Source of the DNA: Herpetosiphonaceae bacterium
GTDB taxonomy: Bacteria; Chloroflexota; Chloroflexia; Chloroflexales; Kallotenuaceae
DNA: 41,540 bases
Reading direction: 5' to 3'
Assembly: GCA_036374795.1 (NCBI GenBank)
Contig: DASUTC010000254.1
Span: 1 to 41,540 of the forward strand
The position numbers and the translations under genes were made by a program. Shown in pieces: positions 34,101 to 41,540 of this stretch. The notes under the pieces are model-generated. The model was not told the origin of the DNA and made no database searches. It saw only the letters and a program-made list of their open reading frames with translations. The number at the start of each line of letters is the position of its first letter. The stretch's first letter is position 1.

Positions 34101-35687
34101 ATGGACTCGTTCGACGCGGTCTTTATTGGCAGTGGACATAATGCGCTGATCGCCGCCGCGTATCTCGCGCGTGCCGGTTGGAGCGTGTTGGTGCTGGAGC
34201 GCAACGACCGGCCCGGCGGCCTGGTGCGCACCGAGGAGCTGACGCTGCCCGGATTCAAGCACGATGTGTACTCTAGCGCCCATCCGCTCTTCGCAACGTC
34301 GCAGGCTTACGCCGATCTCGGCCCTGAGCTGGCGCAGTACGGCCTGAACTACGTCAATATCGACGTGCCGACCGGCGTCTCGATGCCCGATGGTCAGGCG
34401 GCGATCTTTCCCCGCGACATGGCGGCGATCATGGCCGAGGCCGATCGGCTGGCTCCCGGCGATGGCGCGGCGTTCCAGCAGATGATCGGCGAGTTCAGCG
34501 CGTACGCGCCGCAGGTCTTTAGCCTCTTCTCGATGGATCTGACATCGCCTGGGGCGACCAGGATTATCCGTCAGCTCATGGATAATCCCGATGGCCCCGG
34601 CTTCTCGTCCTTCGCCGCCGATTTTCTGCTGACCGGGCGCGATGTGCTCGAGTCGCGCTTCACGTCGCCGGTCTTTCGTGCGATGGTCGCGCCGTGGCTG
34701 ATGCATCTGGGCCGCACGCCCGACAGCGCGAATAGTGGCTTCTGGGTGCCGCTGACGCTGATGTCGGTGATGGGCGGCGGTATGGCAACGCCGGTCGGCG
34801 GCAGCGAGATGCTGGCCCGGTCGCTGGTGCGGCTGATCGAGGACAAGGGCGGCACGGTCAAGGTCAATAGCGCTGTCGAGCGGATCACGCTCAAGAACGG
34901 CAAGGCGGTCGGCGTCTGCACGGAGGATGGCACCGAGTACGGCGCGAAGCGCGCGGTTATCGCCTCGACCAATCCCGATCAGCTCTACCTGCGCCTGCTG
35001 TCCGATGCCGAGGTCGCGCCGACGATCAGGCGGCAGGCCCAGAACTACCGCTACGGTCGCGGCTGTGTCCAGATTCACCTGGCGCTCTCCGAGCCGCCGC
35101 GCTTCGCCGACGAGCGGCTCAACCGCGTTGGCCTGGTCCACCTGACCTCCGGCCTCGACGGCTGCTCTCAGGCGATCAACGAGGCGGCGCGCGGCCTGCT
35201 GCCTGCCGAGCCGACGATCTCGCTGGATGTGCCGACGCTGCTCGATCCGTCTCGCGCGCCCACGGGCCAGGCGACGATGCGGCTGCAAATGCTGGAGATC
35301 CCCTGCCGCCCACGCGGCGACGCCGCCGGAGCGATTGATGTCGGCGATGGCACCTGGACCGACGACCTGAAGCAGCGCTTTACCGATCGCGTGCTGGAGA
35401 TCGTCGGGCGACACGCGCCGAACGTGCCGGGCGCGATCCTGGGCTGCCACATCATCAGCCCCGACAATCTGGCGCGCTTCAGCCCCAACCAGGGGCCGGG
35501 CGATCCCTACGGCGGCTCCCACGACATCGCGCAGAGCTACCTGCTGCGGCCACTGCCCAGCCAGCCGAGCCATCGCAGCACGGTGCCCAACGTCTATATG
35601 CTTGGCGCGGCAACCTGGCCCGGCCACGGCGTGAACGGCGGCTCAGGCTACATCGTGGCGCAGCAGCTATTGGGCCACGCAGAGTAG
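34101..35687 (+). CDS. Phytoene-desaturase-like FAD-dependent oxidoreductase
   Basis: 528 residues from ATG 34101 (AGGAGG 7 bases upstream). The dinucleotide-binding motif GSGHNALIAAAYLARAG is followed by VLERNDRPGGLVRTEEL, and the C-terminal FAD/substrate motif contains MLGAATWPGHGVNGGSG. This is the CrtI/PYROXD2-type NAD(P)/FAD amine-oxidase fold. It could act on carotenoids or quinone-like isoprenoids, but no carotenoid genes lie nearby, so the substrate is open. A long antisense frame (34035-35627 minus) is a shadow. An intrinsic terminator follows at 35777. Confidence 0.88.
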   Translation: MDSFDAVFIGSGHNALIAAAYLARAGWSVLVLERNDRPGGLVRTEELTLPGFKHDVYSSAHPLFATSQAYADLGPELAQYGLNYVNIDVPTGVSMPDGQAAIFPRDMAAIMAEADRLAPGDGAAFQQMIGEFSAYAPQVFSLFSMDLTSPGATRIIRQLMDNPDGPGFSSFAADFLLTGRDVLESRFTSPVFRAMVAPWLMHLGRTPDSANSGFWVPLTLMSVMGGGMATPVGGSEMLARSLVRLIEDKGGTVKVNSAVERITLKNGKAVGVCTEDGTEYGAKRAVIASTNPDQLYLRLLSDAEVAPTIRRQAQNYRYGRGCVQIHLALSEPPRFADERLNRVGLVHLTSGLDGCSQAINEAARGLLPAEPTISLDVPTLLDPSRAPTGQATMRLQMLEIPCRPRGDAAGAIDVGDGTWTDDLKQRFTDRVLEIVGRHAPNVPGAILGCHIISPDNLARFSPNQGPGDPYGGSHDIAQSYLLRPLPSQPSHRSTVPNVYMLGAATWPGHGVNGGSGYIVAQQLLGHAE

Positions 35688-35776
35688 CCCATCGATCGGC
35701 ACCTGGCTATCGTCGATCTGCCTAAGATCCGTTCTGACCACCGCGTAACACCTGTCGAATAACGAGATGCAAGGGG

Positions 35777-35805
35777 AGCGACTCGCCGAGTCGCTTCTTT
35801 TGTTT
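35777..35805 (+). terminator. Intrinsic terminator after FAD oxidoreductase
   Basis: AGCGACT (35777-35783), a 5-base loop, AGTCGCT (35789-35795), then TCTTTTGTTT. A compact stem followed by a T-rich run is the standard rho-independent form. Confidence 0.75.
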
Positions 35806-35912
35806 ACCTTCCGTCATGCCCTGGTTGGCGCTTGAGCGAATTGGTGTCGGCATGTAACATGGTGATGATCGATGTGCGACGCGGACGAAGGCCCAATCCA
35901 AGGAAGGAACGT

Positions 35913-36212
35913 ATGCTAGCAGCACCTGTGTATGCCCATTTTCGCCATCCCGATGGGAGTTGGTATCGGCTGTGGATGACGTACACCGCGCCCAAGACCG
36001 ATCGAGGCCATCCCTGGCATCTCCACGCAACCTACGACAAAAGCGGCACGATCGCGCCGGTCGCCGGTACGCAGTGGTATACGCAGCCGTATGGCATGGC
36101 AAACTGGGACTTCGATACGGAATCCGAGGCGCTTGACGCTTTCAGGGCTCGCGCGAGCGAGCGTCTGGCGCATGGCTACGAGCTGCGCGAGGGCACGATC
36201 CCCGAAGCCTAG
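35913..36212 (+). CDS. Small protein of unknown function, 99 aa
   Basis: From ATG 35913 (AAGGA upstream) the protein is 99 residues, aromatic-rich and soluble: YAHFRHPDGSWYRLWMTYTAP, WHLHATYDKSG, QWYTQPYGMANWDFDTESEA. A basic extension to 35832 is possible but looks less protein-like. No signal peptide or known domain is recognised. It is single, between two terminator-like regions. Confidence 0.65.
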   Translation: MLAAPVYAHFRHPDGSWYRLWMTYTAPKTDRGHPWHLHATYDKSGTIAPVAGTQWYTQPYGMANWDFDTESEALDAFRARASERLAHGYELREGTIPEA

Positions 36213-36794
36213 CCGCTCCATCGGCGAGCACCCGGCTGATCGCAGCCGCCAGCCCCGGTCGTTCTGCGCCCTAACTCGCGCAGGACCATCGACGATCTGC
36301 TGGCGGCTGCGCGCTCGTTTAAAGGGGATGGATTGCGCTTTGAACCAATTATAGAAATTCCCTAAAAAATGCTGTGACAAAAGAGTACGTGCTGCATTTA
36401 GGTAGGTGTACACGCAATGAGCGAAGTAACAAAGAGTAGAAACGTACCAATACCCATCAAGCTACTCGCGGCTAATGAAGACATCGAGACGTACGACACG
36501 TTGCCGGAACTTCTAACAGCCTGATGCCACCTGTATCAACCTTGACATGATCGGCGTACACACAGCTCGCCGACACATGATCAGCAGGTGTGCCTGATCA
36601 GATCCCATACCACGAAAATCCACATCAGGAGGTGCCACGGAGTATACAGTACGACCGTTTAGGTATTCATGCTCAAAAGACGCTTGCTAGCAGCGTCATC
36701 GTGCTTGAAGTCCAAGGCCCCAGCGGCTTACTGTCCGTCCATCATCGTCGGCTCAATCAACTCTAGTTCGACATCAAGGAAGGTTATCATCACA
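36213..36794. other. Intergenic region before the V8-type protease
   Basis: About 580 bases. It contains the possible 35-codon ORF at 36417-36524 (listed separately), an AT-rich patch around 36345-36385 that could hold its promoter, and an AGGAGG at about 36629-36634 followed by a GTG-started frame of about 44 codons. I do not call that frame because the spacing is wrong. Nothing else recognisable. Confidence 0.45.
36417..36524 (+). CDS. Possible small peptide, 35 aa
   Basis: ATG 36417 to TGA 36522-36524 encodes MSEVTKSRNVPIPIKLLAAN followed by EDIETYDTLPELLTA. An AGGTG lies 8 bases upstream. Composition is protein-like (few Arg/Ser runs, unlike shadow frames in this high-GC DNA). It may be a signalling peptide, a RiPP leader or chance; no homologue is recognised. 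Confidence 0.3.
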   Translation: MSEVTKSRNVPIPIKLLAANEDIETYDTLPELLTA

Positions 36795-37751
36795 ATGTAC
36801 TCGCCACGTTTACTGACTCAGTCTCGCATGTTCCACAAGCTGACCGCCCTGACCCTGCTCTTTGGCGCACTGGCCGTTACCGCCGTTCCGACGAACGCCG
36901 CGCCGAACAAGCCCGATCGTGGTAATCCTCATAGCATCGTCTCCAGCGACGGCTCTGTCCCTGCTGCAAGCGACGCTGGGGTTCATCGCGCCAGGGGCGA
37001 AAGCTTTGTCCTGCCGGAGAGCGGCACGGGTGCTGCCGTCAATAGTACGGCGAAGGACGCGCCGGTTGCCCCGGCGGCGGTTCCAGGCCAGGAAGTCGGT
37101 ATCGAATCGGTGATTGGTACGGATAACCGCTACCAGATCTTCGGCACGACGAGCTACCCCTACTCGGCGATCGTCCACGTCACGTCGAGCATCGGCGGCT
37201 GCACCGGCTGGATGATCGGCCACAACACCGTCGCGACCGCCGGCCACTGTGTGTACGGCACGAGCGGCTGGGCCTCGAACGTCACCGTCTATCCGGGCCG
37301 CAGCGGCAGCTCGCTGCCCTACGGAAGCTGCAGCTATACCACGCTCTACACGGTCAACGGTTGGGTTAGCAGCCGCAGCCCTGAGTACGACTACGGCGCG
37401 ATCAAGCTGAACTGCTCCGTCGGCTACAACACCGGCTGGTTCGGCTTCCGCTGGACATCGGCGAGCCTGACGGGTCAGCCGAGCTACATCTCCGGCTATC
37501 CGGGCGACAAGCCGTACGGCACCCAGTGGCGCAGCAACGACTATGTGCGCATCACCGAGACTCGCCGCCTGTTCTACGCCAACGACACCTACGGTGGTCA
37601 CAGCGGCTCGCCGGTCTGGAATGACGAAGCAAGCTGCTCGCCGTGCGGTATCGCGATCCACGCCTACGGCGTCGGCAGCAACGGCTACAACGGCGGCACG
37701 CGCATCACCGAGCCTGTGTTCAATAACCTTCTGGCTTGGCGAAACTCCTAA
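36795..37751 (+). CDS. Secreted V8/glutamyl-endopeptidase-type serine protease
   Basis: 318 residues from ATG 36795 (AAGGAAGG upstream). A signal peptide spans about 12-36 (LTALTLLFGALAVTAVPTNAA). A propeptide to about 115 is followed by a trypsin-like fold of the S1B group: His151 in TAGHC, Asp199 in EYDYGAIKL, and Ser270 in GGHSGSPVW. Cysteines suggest disulfides (CTGW, CSY, CSPC). It hydrolyses peptide bonds outside the cell, in this family often after Glu. A longer frame from 36669 gives a non-signal N-terminus and is rejected. A strong terminator follows at 37829. Confidence 0.93.
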   Translation: MYSPRLLTQSRMFHKLTALTLLFGALAVTAVPTNAAPNKPDRGNPHSIVSSDGSVPAASDAGVHRARGESFVLPESGTGAAVNSTAKDAPVAPAAVPGQEVGIESVIGTDNRYQIFGTTSYPYSAIVHVTSSIGGCTGWMIGHNTVATAGHCVYGTSGWASNVTVYPGRSGSSLPYGSCSYTTLYTVNGWVSSRSPEYDYGAIKLNCSVGYNTGWFGFRWTSASLTGQPSYISGYPGDKPYGTQWRSNDYVRITETRRLFYANDTYGGHSGSPVWNDEASCSPCGIAIHAYGVGSNGYNGGTRITEPVFNNLLAWRNS

Positions 37752-37828
37752 ACCTGCATCTCGCGCAGGATCACCTATAGACCGAGTGCGTCTGGCTAGA
37801 CTACTCCCCCCGCCAGCCGACGCACACG

Positions 37829-37859
37829 AAAACCGCCAGGGATTATCCCTGGCGGTTTT
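37829..37859 (+). terminator. Strong intrinsic terminator after protease gene
   Basis: AAAACCGCCAGGGA (37829-37842), loop TTA, then the perfect complement (37846-37859) ending in TTTT. The A/T flanks make it functional in both directions. The rest of 37752-38125 (374 bases) holds no gene I can support. Confidence 0.9.
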
Positions 37860-38125
37860 GCTGTGTCGCGGGCATCGAGCCGCTGTGTATTGCAGAATCA
37901 AGGAGCATGGCTGCTGCTAACATCCTCCTGAGGCAAAACAAGCTGCCTGGCACGTCGATTGCTACTAGATAGCGCCATCCGCTCGAATTAAGCGTACCGA
38001 ACGCCAACGCCAATGCTACGCAGGAGGCCGACATACAGGCTCGGTAGGGCGCTGTGCGCTTCTCGGTTGTCAGCATGATTGCACGCTGCCATCGACATGC
38101 TGCTCGTTCAGGAAAGGATATAGAT

Positions 38126-38638
38126 ATGACGGCTCATCGTACGACGACGCATAACTCAGTGCCGATGCGACCGGCTCAGCCGCTGATCTTGGTGGTTGAG
38201 GATGATCCGGCGCTCCGTGTGTTTCTGGCCGATCTGCTGGACGGCGAAGGCTACCGCCCGCGCTGTGTAGCGTCGGGCACGCAGGCATTGCAGGCGCTCG
38301 CCGAAGATACGCCCGATCTGGTGCTGCTCGATCTCTGCCTGCCCGATCTGGATGGCTATGCGGTATCGCAGCGGATTCGCGAGAGCGCCCAGCGCCACGT
38401 GCCGATCCTGATGGTCAGCGCTAACCGCGATCCGCGCGATGTGCTGGAGGCACTGCATGTGGGCGTAGATGATTATTTGCGCAAGCCGTTTGATGTGGTC
38501 GAGCTGCTGGCGCAGATTCGGGCGCATCTGCCCCTGGTGCTGCCGGTTGTTGAGGATGAGGCCGTGCCGGGGAGGATCGATCTGGCCGAGCCGCTTCCGG
38601 CAGCGCCGCTGGCTCAGCCCTGCGATCAAGCGGCATAG
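38126..38638 (+). CDS. Response regulator with receiver domain only
   Basis: 170 residues from ATG 38126 (GGAAAGG 8 bases upstream). The receiver domain spans about 20-140: VVEDDPALR, phosphoacceptor Asp in LLDLCLPDLDG, VSAN switch residue region, and YLRKPFD. The N-terminal 18 residues and the C-terminal Pro/Ala tail have no fold signature, and no DNA-binding or enzymatic output is seen. It is unlinked to a kinase gene here, so the partner is unknown. Confidence 0.88.
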   Translation: MTAHRTTTHNSVPMRPAQPLILVVEDDPALRVFLADLLDGEGYRPRCVASGTQALQALAEDTPDLVLLDLCLPDLDGYAVSQRIRESAQRHVPILMVSANRDPRDVLEALHVGVDDYLRKPFDVVELLAQIRAHLPLVLPVVEDEAVPGRIDLAEPLPAAPLAQPCDQAA

Positions 38639-38650
38639 GCTGCAAGATCA

Positions 38651-38675
38651 AGCCCCGCGCATGGCGGGGCTGTTT
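38651..38675 (+). terminator. Intrinsic terminator after response regulator
   Basis: AGCCCCGC (38651-38658), loop GCATG, GCGGGGCT (38664-38671), then GTTTC, 12 bases after the stop codon. Short T-run but compact strong stem. Confidence 0.75.
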
Positions 38676-38709
38676 CGTGTCTGCAGTCAGGCGTGCGGCT
38701 GCTGCAAGC

Positions 38710-38892
38710 TCAGCGCTCGTCGCGATCCGGCTGTCGCTCGTCCGCCTCCTGCTCGCGCAGCGCGGCCCGCCGATGCTCCTCGATCTCGCCGGGCTTGCTC
38801 TCGTTGTAGCTGGAGCCATAGCTCGGCCCCTGATCGCCCATCTGCATCTTGTCGTCGCGCTCGTCCTCTTGGGCTTGCTTATGCTCTGTCAT
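38710..38892 (-). CDS. Small highly charged protein, 60 aa
   Basis: From ATG 38892 (GGGAGAG 4 bases upstream) to the stop at 38710. It is a hydrophilic, Glu/Asp/Arg/Gln-rich chain (MTEHKQAQEDERDDKMQMGD, then QGPSYGSSYNESKPGEIEEH) with no hydrophobic core, so probably disordered. An 82-codon frame from 38958 is less likely to be the true start. Function unknown. Confidence 0.55.
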   Translation of the reverse strand: MTEHKQAQEDERDDKMQMGDQGPSYGSSYNESKPGEIEEHRRAALREQEADERQPDRDER

Positions 38893-38969
38893 ACGTCTCT
38901 CCCTCTCCTCCCCTGGCCTGCCGCCACAACGATTGTACAGCAAAGCCAGTGCCAGCACCCGCCGAGCGC

Positions 38970-39902
38970 TTATTGGCGGTAGGTGTTGCGCAGATAGGTC
39001 CGGCTGAACGTGCCGAGATTACTGAAGTAGATGCTGACAAGCTTGGCCGGATCTGTGGCAAGCTCACCGCCGAGCAGCGAGCTGCCGTCGTTCTGATCAT
39101 CCCATTTCCACGGCGCGTTGGCCGCGTTGTCGCTGCCGTTATCGCCACGGAAGACGCCCCAGCTGGCAAAGGTAAGCCCATCGTAGCGATGCGCCCACAG
39201 ACCATCTGCGGCAAAGATGTCTACGAGCCGGTAGCTGACGCTGGAGTCGTTGCCCGACGACGGGACTTCGCCAGTCGTGCGATTCGGATAGTAGATCACG
39301 CCGTCGCCGCCGGGAAAGCTGCTGCCGTTCCAGGCTTTCGCGCCGTGGCCTTTGGCCTCCTGAAAGGTGGTGGGATGGGCGGCGCTATCGAAGGTGCGCA
39401 TGATCACCGGCCCGTCGATCGATTCTTGCCCGCTGCGAAGCTGGCTACCGCTGGGCGTGAAGGAGTAGAAATCGCGGTGGAATACTGTGACCATGCCCTC
39501 GAACAGCCCGTAGGTGCTGCCATCTTTGCGGACGATCGCGAGCACGCCCTCCATGTCGTTCTCATGGGTGTTATCAAACGGATTGTCGCTCCAATCGCGG
39601 GGATGGTAAAACCCGTAGACGATATACCAGTGGGTGTCGGTTTCCGTAACAGAGTAGTACACGGTGCCGATGAGCCTGCCGAGCTGATCGTCCTGGCTCT
39701 CCCAATTGTTTTGAGCATTCCAATCGCCATCGTAGTTGACGGCGGTCAGATAGTCGGCGTCATAGTCGCTTGAATCGGTATCCTGGTAGTGGATCGGTGC
39801 CCAACGATAGGCCAGTTCCAGGTCGGTGGGCGCCGCGACGAGGGTGCCGGGCTGGAAGCCCAGCAGCAGGCAGATGAGCAGCAGCAACAGAAGACGACGC
39901 AT
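38970..39902 (-). CDS. Secreted protein of unknown function (310 aa)
   Basis: From ATG 39902 (GGGAGG 8 bases upstream) a signal peptide MRRLLLLLLICLLLGFQPGT leads to a soluble Asp/Trp/Tyr-rich protein. Notable segments are YRWAPIHYQDT, THWYIVYGFYHPRDWSD, NTHENDMEGVL and a repeated DGS/GGDG pattern. The HWYIVYGFYHPRDW...HENDMEG part is reminiscent of Vps62/NPP1-like secreted proteins, where a His/Asp/Glu set binds metal, but the match is loose and no function can be given. Confidence 0.75.
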   Translation of the reverse strand: MRRLLLLLLICLLLGFQPGTLVAAPTDLELAYRWAPIHYQDTDSSDYDADYLTAVNYDGDWNAQNNWESQDDQLGRLIGTVYYSVTETDTHWYIVYGFYHPRDWSDNPFDNTHENDMEGVLAIVRKDGSTYGLFEGMVTVFHRDFYSFTPSGSQLRSGQESIDGPVIMRTFDSAAHPTTFQEAKGHGAKAWNGSSFPGGDGVIYYPNRTTGEVPSSGNDSSVSYRLVDIFAADGLWAHRYDGLTFASWGVFRGDNGSDNAANAPWKWDDQNDGSSLLGGELATDPAKLVSIYFSNLGTFSRTYLRNTYRQ

Positions 39903-39993
39903 GGGATGAACCTCCCTCAGTGAGATGGTTGTCTGCATCGGGGGGTGGATTCGAGTTTAATCGAAGTGCTGCGCCGCGCATCTAGTCCTTTTG

Positions 39994-40049
39994 GTGGTAG
40001 GCCGCCCAGGTAGGCTGGATGGTCTGGTATAGGATCTTTGGCCTACCAC
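39994..40049 (-). terminator. Inverted repeat after the NRPS gene
   Basis: GTGGTAGGCC (39994-40003) and GGCCTACCAC (40040-40049) are perfect 10-bp complements 36 bases apart, just beyond the NRPS stop (40061). A smaller CCAG...CTGG hairpin lies inside. It could terminate the NRPS transcript; no T-run follows. Confidence 0.45.
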
Positions 40050-40060
40050 GCCTGCTTCGG

Positions 40061-41540
40061 CTACCGATCTGTCCGCTGCTGCGCCTGCTCCAGCCAGCCG
40101 CGCAAGGCGGCTGCAAGCGTCTCGACATGCGGCGGCAGGACCATGCTGTAGTGATCGCCTGGCACCTCGGCGACGGCTAAGCCTTCCGGGATTAGCTCCT
40201 GCCAGCCCAGCGTCGGATCGCTCTGGGCTACGCCCTTGCTATAGCGCGTATGCAGCAGCAATGCCTGGCCTGCGTACGGCCCTGGCAGATAGTGCTGGAT
40301 CGCCCGGATGTTGGCCTGGAAGACCTCGAACCGCTGCCGGAGCCGATCCATCCCCAGCTCCTGCGGCACCAGAGCTGCCGAGCGCGCGTGCTCCAGCAGC
40401 GTTTGCACCCGCTCGTCGGGAGGCAGCTTGTCGGCTGCCTCCAGCACAGCCGTCGGCATGCTCGGCGCGCGAGCCGCAAGGCCGCTCAGATCGTTGATGA
40501 ACGCCATGATCAGCGTCGCATCGCTCTGCTCCGGCAGGCTATACTGCTGAAAGTAGGCAGGCGCGACGCTATCCAGTAATACCAGCAGGCCCACCTCATG
40601 CCCCTGCTGCCGGAGCTGACGAGCCATCTCAAAGGCGACGATCCCGCCCACCGACCAGCCGCCGATGAAATACGGGCCTTCAGCCTGGATCGAGCGCAGC
40701 AGCGCGATGTACGAGGCCGCCATCACTTCGAGGCGAGTCAGCGGCGGGCACTCGCCTTCCAGCCCGGCGGCCTGAATCGCGTAGAAGGGCTGGTCGGGTC
40801 CGAGCGCCTGGGCCAGCGCGGCGTAGCTGAAGATGTCGCCGCTGACCGGGTGGACGCAGAAGAACGGGTCGCGCTCGCCGTGCGGCTGAAGCCCGATCAC
40901 CAGATTCGTGTCTTGCGTATCGCGCGACCCCCGGAGCATCTGCGCGACCTGCTCGACGGTAGCGCCCTGGAACAGCGCCGCCAGCGGCAGGCGATGCTGA
41001 AACTCCTGCTCGATCCTTGAGACGAGTCGCATCGCCGATAGGGAGTGCCCACCCAGCGCAAAGAAGCTATCGGTCATGCCGATCGGTCGGATGTTGAGCA
41101 CCTCTTCCCAGAGATGGGCCAGCCGCAGCTCAGTCGGGTTGCGCGGCGCGACCAGCGATGGCGCATCGGCTCCACGAGTCGCGCCGGGCGCGGGCAGGGC
41201 GTGACGATCGAGCTTGCCGTTGGGCGTGAGCGGCAGCGCGTCGAGCACGACGAACGCCGCCGGGATCAGGTGGTTGGGCAGCCGCGCCTGCAAGTACGCG
41301 CGGAGGTCGGCGTGGCGGCCCGCACCCCCGGCCTCGGCGCTCCCACCTGTCGGCGCGGGGGCGCGTTGTGCTGCGTTGTGTTCCTGGGTTCCCGTGTTTC
41401 CTGGGGCTGCCACGACATAGGCGACAAGGCGCGCCTGTCCCGGCGCGTCCTCGCGCAGCAGCACCACCGCATCGCGCACCGCCGCGTGCTGGCGCAGCGC
41501 CGCCGCGATCTCACCCAGCTCGATGCGGAAGCCGCGCAGC
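40061..41540 (-). CDS. NRPS C-terminal fragment: adenylation end, PCP, thioesterase (5' part beyond window)
   Basis: 492 codons to the stop, open to the right edge. It begins inside an adenylation domain at the A8 motif (RGFRIELGEIAAAL) and reaches A10 (TPNGKLDRHALP). A carrier domain with the phosphopantetheine serine in LGGHSLSAMRL and a type I thioesterase with the nucleophile in GWSVGG follow; the TE histidine is probably in GDHYSMVLPPH near the end. A Thr/Ala/Gly-rich insertion sits in the A-domain tail. This is the termination module of a peptide synthetase releasing its product by hydrolysis or cyclisation. Specificity residues are outside the window. Confidence 0.95.
   Translation of the reverse strand, partial: LRGFRIELGEIAAALRQHAAVRDAVVLLREDAPGQARLVAYVVAAPGNTGTQEHNAAQRAPAPTGGSAEAGGAGRHADLRAYLQARLPNHLIPAAFVVLDALPLTPNGKLDRHALPAPGATRGADAPSLVAPRNPTELRLAHLWEEVLNIRPIGMTDSFFALGGHSLSAMRLVSRIEQEFQHRLPLAALFQGATVEQVAQMLRGSRDTQDTNLVIGLQPHGERDPFFCVHPVSGDIFSYAALAQALGPDQPFYAIQAAGLEGECPPLTRLEVMAASYIALLRSIQAEGPYFIGGWSVGGIVAFEMARQLRQQGHEVGLLVLLDSVAPAYFQQYSLPEQSDATLIMAFINDLSGLAARAPSMPTAVLEAADKLPPDERVQTLLEHARSAALVPQELGMDRLRQRFEVFQANIRAIQHYLPGPYAGQALLLHTRYSKGVAQSDPTLGWQELIPEGLAVAEVPGDHYSMVLPPHVETLAAALRGWLEQAQQRTDR

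Noticed and set aside
32744-34258. 504-codon minus-strand open frame
   Set aside because: Shadow of the GH1 gene and of repeat DNA; crosses the next gene's start and has no recognisable domain.
34035-35627. 530-codon minus-strand open frame opposite the FAD oxidoreductase
   Set aside because: Arg/Ala/Gly/His-rich shadow with no domain; the plus strand has clear FAD motifs and a ribosome-binding site.
37906-37971. Short 21-codon frame starting MAAANILL
   Set aside because: Too short, ribosome-binding site too close to the ATG, and no supporting context.

Overview
The window is a high-GC bacterial chromosome segment. Its gene content suggests a member of the Chloroflexota (filamentous, Chloroflexia-like): a LysW-type amino-group carrier system, a chemosensory operon without flagellar genes, TP-rich secreted proteins, repeat-rich intergenic DNA, and peptide biosynthesis genes. 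The phylum is an inference from content and style; no rRNA or other marker gene is present.

Layout. (1) 1-10453, minus strand: one tightly packed operon, read right to left. It encodes a 205-residue protein of unknown function, a BtrH-like protein, an alkaline-phosphatase-superfamily hydrolase, a DegT-type PLP aminotransferase, the N and C halves of a split transketolase, then LysW (54 residues), LysX, LysY, LysZ and LysK, which runs off the left edge. LysW/X/Y/Z/K alone would suggest lysine or ornithine synthesis. With a split transketolase and an aminotransferase in the same transcription unit, the set instead resembles the amino-group-carrier-protein (AmCP) pathways of Streptomyces natural products (vazabitide, azinomycin, ficellomycin type). 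There a C2 unit is added to an AmCP-bound semialdehyde, which is then aminated. (2) 10454-11265: intergenic DNA rich in inverted repeats. (3) 11266-12594, plus: secreted GH18 chitinase. (4) 12759-24865, minus: a nine-gene chemosensory operon, in transcription order CheY, CheA fused to an extra CheW domain, soluble MCP, PAS-HEAT-repeat protein, CheR, CheB, CheY, CheC and a PAS histidine kinase. (5) 25089-28497, plus: zinc alcohol dehydrogenase, diaminopimelate-decarboxylase-like enzyme and an MvdD-like ATP-grasp ligase, facing (6) 28736-29077, minus: a 113-residue peptide whose C-terminal half is six TDGYG heptads. This is a candidate graspetide (omega-ester/omega-amide RiPP) precursor. (7) 30039-37751, plus: TP-rich surface protein with a duplicated domain, purple-acid-phosphatase-like enzyme, GH1 glycosidase, phytoene-desaturase-like FAD oxidoreductase, a small protein and a V8-type protease. 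(8) 38126-41540: single-domain response regulator, small charged protein, secreted protein of unknown function, and the C-terminal end (adenylation tail, PCP, thioesterase) of an NRPS entering from the right edge.

The two most promising systems are the AmCP/transketolase operon at the left and the ATP-grasp ligase with TDGYG-repeat peptide near 28 kb. The decarboxylase at 26200-27477 looks like a normal LysA, which weakly supports a role for the LysW operon outside primary lysine synthesis. Dispersed GAAC-rich and hairpin repeats recur in intergenic DNA, one 22-base word being identical at two places 12 kb apart in opposite orientation.
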